Shown: positions 12,116 through 23,663 of the stretch, one piece after another
Numbering within the stretch: position 1 is the first letter of the stretch
Layout of the letters: every line of letters begins with the position of its first letter
Source: Amanita rubescens
Lineage: Eukaryota; Basidiomycota; Agaricomycetes; Agaricales; Amanitaceae
DNA: 64,000 nt
Assembly: GCA_015039365.1 (NCBI GenBank)
Contig: WION01000013.1
Location: 124,001 to 188,000, forward strand
Direction of reading: 5' to 3'
Program-made: the position numbers and the translations under genes
Notes under the pieces: generated by a model
What the model was told of the DNA's origin: nothing
What the model saw: only the letters and a program-made list of their open reading frames with translations
Database searches by the model: none

Positions 12116-12825
12116 GTTTGTCCGAGGTCCTAAGAGCACTAGTGGCCCGTGGGTGATGTTGAACGGGAGCTAGGTTGTCCAAACCCTGAGCGAAACCGCA
12201 TCGTATTTTAAGTAGTGATTTACGCGCTGATTGAAGGGCACCGATACCGTCGGCAGCATCCCAAATGCAAAAAATAGCATCAATTGTTAGTTAGCGTCTA
12301 AAAAATTGTGCATATACTACAGTTCTGATCCGGGCGATTGCCAAGCAAAAACCTCTTCCACTTCAATGGTACGATGTCCGCCGCAGCTTTCTTTCTAACG
12401 GTGTGAGTATGTTCCTGGCGAAATTCCCCTCTCGGAGCGCTTACCCTGATATTCATTTCTTGCCGCAGTTCAGTATTCAATAGCTATCGTCAACATAGCT
12501 TGTCAGAATAAGGTGCTTAATTGTTGGGGATTTAGTAGATCGAGCGGCGCGTGTGAACCGTTCTATATTTAGGGCTATCTTTGTACATATTATTCATTCT
12601 CTCCTCCTGGAGTCCGAACTCTTGCTCTCAAGTCTCACTAGAACAATAGCATGGCCCACTACACCATCGGGCGCTTAACTTGCTATTACGGAACACGCTG
12701 ACCAACAGATTGGACAATGCTTGCGGTGGCCATTTGGCTTTGTTTGTCCGGGCCGGCTTTGTTCTTCCATTGTTCTTATAAGCTGCCATGCAGCGACTGC
12801 TATCCCTGCTTTCTTACTGCCCCCC
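12116..12825. other. Promoter region, no gene seen
   Basis: About 700 bases between divergent genes. A 60-codon minus-strand ORF at 12298-12480 has no motif. An AT-rich tract around 12560-12600 is a plausible promoter element for the F-box-like gene. Confidence 0.4.
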
Positions 12826-14480
12826 ATGAAGTTCAAGTCCAAGAGACGCGACGTTTCATTTCAACGAGATCAATTATTTACCGATCTTCCTTATGAAATG
12901 CAGGAATACATAGTTCTTGAGGTATACACGTGTTATCGCCAGCTCTGCATTTCGCCTGATCGTTCGCCACTTTAGGCCATCGATGACCCGAGCACAACAT
13001 TTGATGAGCTTAAAGCTCTACGTCTTGTCTGCAAGTTGTTCAACCAGATTATAGCGCCTAGAGTGCTTTTTTGCCTGGCTATGTTTAACTACCGTTACAC
13101 GATCCTCGACAATATACGCCAGTTCCGGGCCCTATCATCTTCGAGACAGCGCGGTGACTTGCACACGGCCAGAAAGCTCACGATACACGGGTGGGAGTGG
13201 AACTATCGCGGCCCTTTCGTGTCGTACCGATCGCTACCTCATATTGGTCTATTGATATGGGCAAATATCATGGTCTCGGGTTACCATTGCTTCAATTTTC
13301 TCTCAAAGCCAAAAATTCTGCCTATGTCCATATATAATGGTACTCTTCAAATCTACGGTCGATTTTGCTTGTCACGCACTCCCAGGCTTAACTTGCCCAA
13401 TATCCGTTCTGTCGTGTATGTTAGCCACTCGTATATCTAGAACGGGACTGACGATCTTAAAGATGGAAAACGCGCAAAGGCGACCCCAAATGGGTACTAT
13501 CCCATACAGTTAAACTATTCCTCCAGTTCGCTGAGCTCGAGGAGCTTTCTCTCGACATCGACCAAGAACATTACGAATATAATTACTTGATTGGGTGTGT
13601 TTGCAAGTTGCACAAGTTGCGCAAGCTCAAGATAACCCTACGCTATACCCTAACAAGATTTGAGATGCCTCGTGAAAATCAGATCGACAAACTCGGGAAG
13701 ATCATTGCAGCGAATCCTGATCTGACGCATCTTGATCTAGCGTATTTCTCGAGCGCCGAATCATACAGCTTGACTGACCTGTTTCGCCATGTACCATCGG
13801 ACCGCCCTTTAAAATTGGAACACCTGGGCATATCTGATGTTTTTGAACCATCATTTGCCTTTATGCCTCATATCCGCTCATTAACTTCTTGCAAATTTTC
13901 CAACTCGCAATTACTGGAGCCGCTACTTGCACAAGAGGTGTTCCCTCCGATCATGGACTTGGGGAGCTTTGATGACCTTACGGTCGCATACCTGACCCGT
14001 CACCCGGGACTCACCAGTCTAACGCTACGCAACATAGATTCAGGAGATACTGGAAATATGCTTAGGATCTTAATCCGACACTCGAAGACTTTGACATGCC
14101 TGAAAATGTTCGGGTCCGTTCTCGTTCGGGCTCTCCAGGATGAACAGAATGCCGCGCTGCTACACCAATACTATAATCTCAGGCGGCTAGTCCTCTTTTA
14201 TCACCTCTCCTCGAATATAAGTTATTTTTTCCCTCCCCTGTTGGTAAGTGAGTTTGAAAATGCTTTTCTATGCTGAGCATTTGGACAGGAGGACACGTTA
14301 TTCTTCGCTTCTCGCCTCGGAAAATCGCTAACGCTGGTCTTTACTGACCATGCTATCTTTCGAGAATGCCGCGAACGCTGCGTGCGATCTCGCAGTGATC
14401 CGTCTCTCCGAGACCTAGCTCGTCGCATCGCGTATGAGAGGCCAGATTATTACGTTGAAACGCTGTTTGGAAACCATTAG
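12826..14480 (+). CDS. F-box-like / leucine-rich-repeat protein
   Basis: Four exons: 12826-12921, 12976-13425, 13463-14243, 14289-14480. The start ATG gives MKFKSKRRDVSFQRDQLF, then a degenerate F-box (LPYEMQEYIVLEAIDDPSTT ... LRLVCKLFNQIIAPRVL). The rest is LRR-like, e.g. LEELSLDIDQ, LRKLKITLRYT, LTHLDLAYFSS, LTSLTLRNID. It probably acts as an SCF substrate receptor, but the F-box is weak. All splice junctions are GT-AG, although the second intron is short (37 nt). It is unrelated to the intronless F-box gene at the left edge. Confidence 0.65.
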
Positions 14481-14760
14481 TATCCGTGACTCGCAACGGC
14501 GACGATAACGTCCCGCTCATATTCATGCAGCAGGACAGCATTCTCATAGCGTCAATACCTAGTAGAGTACCCAAAGCCAAATTCATTTACCATATCTTGT
14601 ATATACCTATCATTAATCATTCCTAACCTTGTGCTTGTGATGAATTTGAACCTGTATTACGTCATATAACTACGCAAAGGGCGCTGTCAATTGACGAGCC
14701 TGCCATAATTCACTCTCTTCCTGACCACCACCGACACGATATCCCTCCGCCATTCTAAGC

Positions 14761-16512
14761 ATGTCAGAAGTTGCAGGAGAAGTCAGACAAAGTTTTTTTT
14801 TGTCTTTCTCATCTAATTCAACATAACTCTAGGCCGTACCCGCTGCCCAAAGGACTGGTTGGACATCATTCCTGAAATCGTCAGTCTTTACAAGTCTCAT
14901 ATCTGACTCTTACTGACGCAAATGTCATTTCAAGCATTGCTTCATTTTCAGGAGACTTGTCTTCAATGACCGCGCCGCCGTTCATCTTATCGCCCGTATC
15001 CCTCACCGAATATCCCGGTACGATAGCTCTCCATCGGCGCCGCGTGTAATTGACTGTAGTGCGGTTTAGCCTATTGGTGTGAATACCCTGAGTTGTTTGC
15101 TGCTATCGCCTCGGCCAAGCCTGGGGAGGAGAGGGCGCTTTCAGTTCTCAGGTGGTTCATAGTACGTCTCTAATCTACGACGAAAGAAAAGTAGCATTTA
15201 ACGTTAAACAATGCATTTCAGAGCACGCTAAAGGGGCAGTACACCTCCAGGAACGAAAGCATGGGCTCTGAAAAGAAGTTCGTGCACCTTGGCTCTCCAC
15301 ATATGACGTAACTGATGTTCAATGATAGACCCTTCAATCCTGTGCTTGGAGAGTATGTCTTTTTCATTCCCTTTTACGGAACACTATTATGTATTCCGTT
15401 TTACTGATTTTGATGTTCCGTTTTGTATGGTCTGTGAATGTTGACAGTATCGACACAGGTTATTCTACGGATATTGGCCAGACAAGAATGGACGTGGGCG
15501 TACAAACCTTCTTGTGGAACAAGTTTCACATCATCCCCCGATCACTGCATATGTTATCGAAAACAAGAACAAAGGACTCAGACTAAAGGGACACAATGCG
15601 CAGAAGACTAGTTTCAGTAGTGAGCATTCCTCCTAGACTTTTATTCTTCATTCTTTGATCTTTCCAGGCGGATCCCTTTATGTGAAGCAGATCGGACATG
15701 CTGTACTAACTGTAAAGACGCCTAATGGTGAACCTGAGGTGTACCTCATCACATTACCCAAGTTACGCATAGACGGCCTATGGTAAGTAGGATCTGTTAG
15801 TCGTATTGGATACGTGCTTACCAGTTACAGGTACGGCTCACCCTACATCGAACTCACCGATACATCCTACATCATTGGAGGTGGTTTCATATCCGTTATA
15901 GAATATAAAGGAAAAGGCTACTTTTCCGGGAAATCGCACTCGTTCAAAGCGACTGTCTCCCCCGCCCCTGGGAGTGGTGGTAATCCCAATCTAGAACATA
16001 TAATCGAAGGGACCTGGCATCAGACTAGCAAGTTCACCAAAGGTGGTCGAAAGTGGCCAACCAGTGATTTCCACGACGTCAATCCTCCAAAGGAAGAAGT
16101 GACCGCTGTGGGCGGAGACGGAAATGGTGACATGGGTGAATTTGAAACTCGTAAATTGTGGAGCTTGGTTGCGAGAGGTATAAGAGAAGGGAACTTTGAA
16201 CTGGCTGGTCGAGAGAAGGCTCGGATCGAGGTGTGCTAACATTTTTCACTATGTGATCTTATGAATGACCTGTACATCGTTAGAACGAGCAACGGCAGCG
16301 ACGGAAGGACGAAGCCGCTGCTGATACGACATGGCAGATGAAGCACTTCGCTCCTGTTGATGATGATCCTATCTGTAAGTATGATTTAAAAATTGTGCTA
16401 ATAGTCTCGCTCAGCCCTTTCTCCAGACAACAGGCTGGGCAAGTTGGCAAAGTTGACTCCTCCCACGGAAGACACATACGACTTCAACGAGAACTGGCCC
16501 GCCAGTCCCTGA
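14761..16512 (+). CDS. KES1: Oxysterol-binding protein homologue (Kes1/Osh4 type)
   Basis: About eight exons. It reads MSE... then AAQRTGWTSFLKSIASFSGD, APPFILSPVSLTEYP and WCEYPELFAAI (lid and tunnel region). STLKGQYTSRNESMGSEKK, PFNPVLGE and the family signature EQVSHHPP follow, near 15510-15540. The tail has GGSLYVKQIGHA, IEGTWHQTSKF, KLWSLVARGIREGNFELAGREK and ends ENWPASP. Short Osh4/Kes1 proteins lack PH and ankyrin domains and exchange sterol for PI4P between ER and Golgi membranes. The N-terminal splice is ambiguous: MSE or MSEVAGE could join AVPAAQR. Confidence 0.88.
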
Positions 16513-16760
16513 GATGTAAGTTTTGTCACATCATCGTGTGATAGGCTACTCAAAGTATTTCCCCTTCCCTCTCAGCTGATATTGAACGATGATCATTGAC
16601 GAACATCGATACCTCTACCCATCTATACTTTGTAACCTACGAGCGCCTTAACCAATGGCTTTCATTCGTTTGGTCGGGTGCTTGATTACTAATTGTCTGT
16701 ATAGTTAATCGGAAATAACACTATCAATTACAGCGAGTCTATCATAAATCTTCTCATCAA

Positions 16761-18100
16761 CTATTGGTCGTACCCCAAAGCGTACCACTCCAGAATAGCA
16801 TGAGTGGTTTTACTAAAGTCAGGGCACGTCCCCACAAAATCAAAGAACGGCCCATCGTGAACACCATTCTCCTGCATGATGAACCTGACATCTGGATGAT
16901 GCGCTTCTATTCTTGGCTTGAATTCTATGATCATATCACGCAGTAGCTCGATGTCACCAGTGGTTATGAGGAGACGATCGACGATCCCGTGAATGCCTTG
17001 GAACCACGTATCCGGTGCTTTCAGAGCCTGGATGTACGGGGTATGTTTCTCCGAGGATGCCCTCTAGCACTACCTTCCCCCAATGGGATGCCACTCTTCC
17101 CTTGAAAACATCGTGTTCATTCTTTGTGGATGGATATTTGTAAAACTCTTCCAACAATACCCATGGCGAAATCAGGCATGCGCCTCGTAAGGGAGCTGAA
17201 ATTTTGACGACAGGAATACCGTCCAGGGGGTGCAGAATGTGCGAAATGAGCTGGAGGATGAGGTTACCACCCGCCGAATCTCCACCTAGTTGGATGTTTT
17301 CGGGGTCAAAGTCCATATCGAGCAAATGCTGCAGTGCTAGGGCTGCCTGTTTAAGTTGCACTGGGAAGGTGGCATCTGGCAAGAGAGCTTGACACGATCG
17401 CCATCAGACATTTGGCATCAAGGCACAGTATTGAAAGAGAGCTCACTATATTGTAGGATGGCTGATCGCCGTGTCCTTTCCTCTCTGGCTTAACTGTTCT
17501 TGTATATATTTCCAAAAGGAAAGGCTTGAGGCAAGTACGGGTATTAAGAATCCACCACCTGGATTATTCATTGATAGGATTTATCCGTGAACAAAAAAGA
17601 AATCGCCCCTGAGGATCTAACGTGAGCTTACCGTGGAGATATAGTATCACCCTCTTTGATTGCTTTCGTCCCAGCCAGTACAGTTTAGTGTTTTGGCCGA
17701 TTTCCTCTTCGACTATGGGTATGCCGTTATTTTTCGCCCATGCCCGATACACTTGGTCTGTCGTGCCCAAAAGGTACTGAAGCTTAGATATTTCGAGCTC
17801 GGTGATATGAGACTAGGGATACGTCGTGGATGAGGCGAAGCAGGTGTTTGGCTCGGGTCTGTTCATGGAAGAGCCAAGTACATATGCTCCAAACAATAAC
17901 GCCAGCTAGAGAAGGTGAAAAATGTCAGATTGATGCAATATTCTATAGAAAGAGATTGACTTGCGTGTTAAAAGTGCATATCCAATCGCGGAGGCTTTTT
18001 CGAGGGCGGTGACCTGGGCGTAGCATTTCTTGGCTCCAGAAAGCATTTGAAAAAAAAAGGATAGGAAGGCAGGAGACGGATCGCAGCTAGATATCGCATT
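16761..18100 (-). pseudogene. Decayed alpha/beta hydrolase (HSL-like esterase/lipase)
   Basis: Homologous blocks are all present: LGTTDQVYRAWAKNNG, the oxyanion HGGGF (formed by a splice near 17600), GGDSAGGN with the nucleophile Ser, a loop with RLLITTGD, and ENGVHDGPFFDF with the catalytic His, ending LGYDQ at 16761. The reading frame is broken at least three times: before ITELEISKLQYL near 17810 (in-frame TAG), between SQRGK and SAILQYT near 17465, and between KVVLEG and HTPYIQALKAP near 17050. The last could instead be a 46-nt GT-AG intron. The first exon is uncertain. A pseudogene is the simplest reading; base-calling errors would need three independent hits. Confidence 0.6.
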
Positions 18101-18413
18101 CTTATAGTCCAGTGCATGTGAATGAGTGGTATATTGAAGGGGTTAATTAAGTTGTAGTGTATCAATGGACCCCGAACAACAACGGATGCACCCGTCACAT
18201 CTTGTTCCCTCTCGCCAATCACAGCCAAAAACTTATCCAGCCGTGCTCACTTCCTGTTCCACCCAACCATCGTGCCTTCTAGCGCGTCGGCGCCGGTCCA
18301 CTAGTGCCCTTTGTGCCGCATCTTCTTTATCCGCCAGCTGAGAGGATGCCACCGAGCATCCCGTCGACGACACTCGGGTTATGACTGGCGGCCGCGATAC
18401 AGAAAGATTTTCT
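18101..18413. other. Intergenic, no gene seen
   Basis: About 310 bases between the hydrolase pseudogene and the membrane-protein gene. No recognisable feature. Confidence 0.3.
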
Positions 18414-20328
18414 TCAGCTTTTGGATCCTTGCCTCTTATGTATAAGCTTCAGGGACCCATTCCGCGACAGGGTCCTTGATATCATGATATCATCTAATCG
18501 ACCATCTACCGCAACTGATGCTGATGCGGTTGAATATACGCTGCTGGCACGTGAAAGTGTATCGTGGGATGGATGACACCGTTCGACTTCGCCCCATCCT
18601 GTATTTCGCGACAAGAGATCGCGTCTGAGTTGACCTGATTTTATGCTTTTTCTGCCCGCCAGAGGCTTGGACGTTTCCGAATCTAGGGATCCGCAGTTTT
18701 TATCAGCGCCCATTGCGGTGCACGGGTTTCGTTCTGTAATTGACTGGGGATATGCCGCTCTATGACCATCCGGGGAAACATCACCTGAACCACTTGCTCG
18801 AATCGATCGTCCTGCTTGGTATCGGAGTTAATGTGTCCTCTCCTTTGTTTACGCTTCTGCCTCGGATAGATAGGTTGGAGGCCATCACAGTAAATATTGA
18901 TTTCAAAGAAGTGGTCCACCCTTCTGGTTCAGGCGCCGCAGCCGGTCGTTCACATAGTTCAGACCCTCTATTTGTCTCTTCGGAAGCATTCAGACCTGTC
19001 CAACTGAATGTGGAAAGACTGCGTTGATCCAACGTGCTCCCTGGTGTTTCCCCTTCTGACTTCAGAATGTCTTCGAGATCATCTGTCCCCAAAGAGTACG
19101 CACGATTGTTCATACCGAGTGCAGTTGTTGCACGGCTTGTCGCCGCGGACTGATCCCCAGGCAAAAGATTGGCGACACGCAGAGGTCCTAGAGAGGATGT
19201 AGCGGAACGATCATCTATGCTTCTACTGGAGCTAGAGTCTATGCTCTGAATATCAGAGGGCAAGGCTCGCGCTCTCGGATATGGGCCATTTTGAAACGGC
19301 TGGATAAATGGTAAGATACTGTCGTGTTGGCCAGGGATAGCAGGGGCTGCGCGGCAGGAATACGGCTCGTGAGCGAGGTGCACGAAAGGCTCAGAGCTAT
19401 TGAGGTAATTCTCTGATCTTCTTGGTTCACCTACGTCGCGATCTCCCCTCGGCTCCCATGCTTCAACCTGCGCAAGATCTTCTCGGCCGCCCGGTCCAAT
19501 AAACTCCAGGTTAGAGCGAGTTTGCGTCATATCTCTAGCTTCTTCCAAGCCACTGTCACCGTTTTCTGATGATGCCCAAGGCACATCCGCGTCGCCATAT
19601 AGACGACGGCGTTTGGCGTGTGAACGAATTCGAACCCACCACGCAAAAAGCGCCGTAACACATGCTACGCCTGCGATTGTGCCTAGAACGATACCCGTAT
19701 AGACTTCAGGTTTCGAGTTAACCGCATCTTCAGAGGAGACTGTTGTTGGAAGATACGGTTGCAACGATGAGGTTGTAACTGCTTCCGATGAGGATGGCGC
19801 GAAAGCCCCGTCTGTGGATACACCAGCCAGGATTGTTGACGTCTCAGATAGAATACTGCTGGCAGTAGGTTGGTCTGTTGGGTAGATATTCGTTGTAGGC
19901 CCGTCGACGGATGACGTGGTGGGCGGTAATTGAGCTGTTGTGTCCGCAGGCGCGCCAGAAGCCCCTGTGACTGTGGCGCCAGCATCGCTCGACAACGCTG
20001 CTGGGGACAGGGGCACTATGATGGCATTAGACGTTTCTTGCGTATCAGAAATTTGTGGTGATGCAGAAGTTTGGGGCTCGTCTGGAATTTGCATAGAAAC
20101 CACAGCGGCCCGGCCGCCTGGTGTGAGCATAAACATGAGGCCATTATCGGGTTCAGCGGATCGTTTGCAGTGGTCGTTTGGGCCGCTCTGCGCGCCAGTA
20201 TAGTACTCGTCTTCCATGTCCAGCAAAACTTCGAGCAAGAAAGGTCTGGAGCACAAGTAAAAGGGAAAGAGACAAGATCGTTGAGCTCGCTCAGCGAGAG
20301 TAGCGCGGCTGACCAGGATCATCTCCAC
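18414..20328 (-). CDS. Single-pass membrane protein with Ser/Thr-rich ectodomain
   Basis: The main exon (20328-18781) encodes about 515 residues. A second in-frame ATG at 20217 (MEDEYYTGAQSGPNDHCKRS) looks like the better start. The Ser/Thr/Pro-rich extracellular part (residues about 80-210) is mucin-like. A single transmembrane helix, GIVLGTIAGVACVTALFAWW, is followed by a basic stop-transfer RSHAKRRR and a long polar cytoplasmic tail. The main ORF ends just beyond a GT donor at 18787; a second exon must supply the C-terminus. It either ends shortly at 18683 (TADP) or enters the frame containing SRASSVYSTASA and ends at 18414. This resembles uncharacterised mushroom sensor-like membrane proteins; function unknown. 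Confidence 0.6.
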
Positions 20329-21580
20329 AAGTTGCTGTAATTATCCGGTGGCTGACATCGGTCACTAAAGTCCAATGGCTGTGCGACTGATATGTGGTTA
20401 ATGATTCACTTTTAATCACTGTACGAACGGATACTTAGTGAGTGCCACCGTTGTTCACAGCGCTCATCGCAGTCGGTGGCTGGGACTTCTGAATGCGTGC
20501 GAAATGATGCGTCGGAAAGTTTGTCTGCCGATCCTACTTCCGATTCTGACCCACTCAATATACTTCTATTTGCGAGTAAGTTCATCGTCCTGTTGTGTTG
20601 ATACACGTTTTACCTTGTACTAAGAAGCACTTTCGTCAAGTCGTCGAAAAAAGCGGGCATTGTTCGGCTTGCAGTTGGTAAACCCGATCACGGTCAAGTA
20701 AAAGCAGTGCGTTTTCCAAAACCCCTGCTTTTTCTCGTAGCTAAAGTTAATGTCATTTCGTAAAGCCAGAAGCTTCACAGCGTCTCGGCCGACCACTTAC
20801 GGAGCCATTCGCTGTTACTTACGGCGTACAAGGATAACGCGGCGTCTTTCTTTAACTCTCGGTTCCGAGTTCCCTGCAAACCGTATGTCAAGACATACAC
20901 AAAACTCAGCATATATCTGCTTTATACACGAAGGCACTCGAATCTACCTTTCAACACTTTGTGTCAATAGGCGTCAATATCGGCCAACCTTGGCATGGAG
21001 CTGTTTGCTATGCTTACTGTCAAGTGTCCATCACCGTTTGAACCCACGTATTCCTTCTAGCCCACGGCAAAATCCATAATTAGAATGAAAGCGCTGGGCA
21101 TGTGCCTTCGATCATTAATTAATTTGGGCGCAAGACTATAGTTCTTGTTGATGTGCCTTTGGACAGCAACCCTTTGATTCCCATCGACACCGAAATTCGG
21201 GCAACAAACGGGGAGATTGATTATCACCTCGGATATGCCGATCAAGCGTATGTCCGTCCAGAAATGGTCTTCCGTATGACTCTCCTGTTCAACGCGGAAC
21301 CGTCTCCCTGTTCTCCTGACGCGTAACAGAATTTTCTACAAAGTATGCAAGGACCCACAACCTCTCCGTCATCATTGATGAAGGTATACTTGGCGCTGCC
21401 TGTCCCAGTATGGTATTTTTGGTGAAACCGAGTTAAGCCAGTAAATTACAGGGCATGACTACACTCACAAATTGGCATCGCCTGCGGTTCGTAAATAAAT
21501 CATTTTCCTTCATCAGTGCTGTATAAATTCATCCAGTGTTACTCCGGTGTCTGCTTCATCCATTCAACCCTTCATTTCCC
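20329..21580. other. Intergenic with a possible orphan exon
   Basis: About 1.25 kb. An open stretch near 21143-21300, preceded by an AG, translates to LVDVPLDSNPLIPID and DYHLGYADQAYVRPE, which looks protein-like but has no assignable neighbours. It may be a gene remnant. The ORF at 20750-21079 has no motif. Confidence 0.3.
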
Positions 21581-23447
21581 ATGCTCCCCCCTCACCTTGC
21601 GCTCCTTTATTCTAGCGCACAACATGCTGGGCGCGCGGCCGCTTTCAGGATCCCTCAGCTGCAATCTGGATCCGACGAGGTACGGTGTTGGAAGACAATT
21701 ACCTACGAACAGTTCCGACGAGATGTTGACATAACTGCATGTTACTGGTCCTCGACTCTCCGTCGCGACGGTATTCCGTCAAAATCTGTCATATGTTTAT
21801 GGTAAGCAATGCGTTCATGTCGTCTTTCCCCAGAAATTACTTATGAATAGGCTCTGGGGATTTTCGTATATGGACATACTCCATATATATGGAATTTCAA
21901 GGGCCGGTTTTGTCCCTCAGCTAATTAGCTTGCGGCTACCTAACCCCACTGTCGTTTACGAGCTACTGCAAAAGGCCCAGGCACGGGCGCTCATTTACGG
22001 CGATGATTTTAAAGTTATCTTGAACGACTGTCCCGTGCCACATTATCCTTCAATTCAGCGCGAGGGAGTATTCCCTGGAGCCGTGGAATTACCAATGTTG
22101 GACTATTCGAGCCCTGATGACACGATTTTCATATTCCATACAAGCGGTTCGACCTCGGGGTGTCCCAAACTCGTCCCTTGCAGCCACCGCTGGATCGACA
22201 GTGTCATTGTGAAGTCGCGTCAAGTATGCAGGCCATTGTCTCCGGATCGCCAGGATGTTACTGTGTGGATGTGCGTTTTCCCCTGTCTAGTCTGTTTGGT
22301 ATATGCATCCTGACTTCTGGGCACACCAGGGGAAGCATGTGCCACATTGCCCAGTCATTCAGTAAGTTATGAAGCCTCCTATATGCTTGATCAAAAATCA
22401 AGATCTCTCCCTTAGTGCTTATAGGTAGTATTCAATACGGGTCATGCGTTGTTCAGCCAACCAGGTTGTCCTTTGATACCAACGAGCTGGTCTCGATGGT
22501 CCGACATTGCGGGGTAAATCGGCTCAATCAATTTGCCACATTCCTCCAAAATCATTTCAGGAGCGCTCGTCAGGATCCGAAACTTCTGACGATGTTAATG
22601 AATCTGGACGAAGTCTTGTATTCTGGCCTATCATTGCCGCTCGAAGAAGAGAGCTGGGCTCGAAAGAACGGCATCAGACTCAGGGTGTGCCGTCTCATTC
22701 TCGCTTAATCTGAGTAGTGACTGATATTTTGCTCCAAGAATCTCTTCGGGAGTACCGAATGCGCAGCCATGTTATCATCAGTTCCTGGTTCTGGACACAG
22801 CGCGGGCCTGCTTTCACCGCTGGACGGATTTTTCTATCGTTTCGTGCCTGTTAGGCAAGGTCCCTCTCCTCACCATTCAACCACTCAATTACTGGAGCTT
22901 GTCATCACGGCCCAGTCTTCAGACTGCCCAGACGAGTCGCTCAGACATCCAGATGGTGACTTCCATACTGGTGATCTCTTCAGCGAGATAGCGCCAGGCC
23001 TTTACACCTTTAGAGGGCGCGATGACGACTGGATCAAAACCGAAACTGGCCTTCGATGTGACACAAAGTATGCTACTCGCGATCATCGCCACTCTTATCT
23101 TTATGCTGATCGACTCCGATTTACACAGAGCAATTGAGGATAATGTCAGAATGACGTGCGCCGACCTCGTATCTGAATGCGTCGTTGTGGGCACTGGGCG
23201 CCCGTCCCCTGCTATGTTTATCGAACCGGTGGATGTCCAGATGGACCACTGTGAGCTTAAAAGCGCCATCATACGCAAAACCCGCCACTTCCACTCGAGA
23301 CGCTACATCCATGAACGGATCACTTCGGCGGACATGATTGTCGTCGTCCCACCCAGAACGTTGCCCAGAACCGCCACAAAGGGAAATATACGACGTAAAG
23401 CTGTTGAAGAGGCTTACAAACCGCTTTTGGATGAATTGTCAGGTTGA
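21581..23447 (+). CDS. Adenylate-forming enzyme (acyl-CoA synthetase-like, A domain only)
   Basis: About six exons that join in frame: 21581-21801, then from about 21851, with a short MGSMCHIAQSF exon, and so on. ANL-superfamily motifs are visible. The A3 P-loop reads FHTSGSTSGCPKLVP; NLFGSTECAAM is the A5 region; GDFHTGDLF is the A7 region with the ribose-binding Asp; FRGRDDDWIKTETG is A8-like; and TATKGNIRRKAVEE carries the A10 Lys. It ends after the adenylation domain, with no carrier or reductase domain. Such stand-alone domains activate carboxylic acids as AMP esters, and this one resembles the N-terminal part of basidiomycete adenylate-forming reductases. Substrate unknown. Confidence 0.75.
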
Positions 23448-23663
23448 GTACTGTAATCTTGATAGACGTAGGTTATCTTATATATATATTCTTGGATAGA
23501 ACAAAATAGTGTAAGTAGTACGTAGAATCTAGCCTGTCTTGAAAAAAATGCATGTATGCATGGACCTTGAATTGGTATGTGTGAGGATAGTACACGCAAA
23601 AATGAACGAAATATATCAGACTTAGCGAAATGTCGCCAAGTTGGTTTCACATAGTGCAACCGT

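Noticed and set aside
20750..21079. 109-codon plus-strand ORF
   Set aside because: Arg/Ser-rich with no domain or plausible splice partners.
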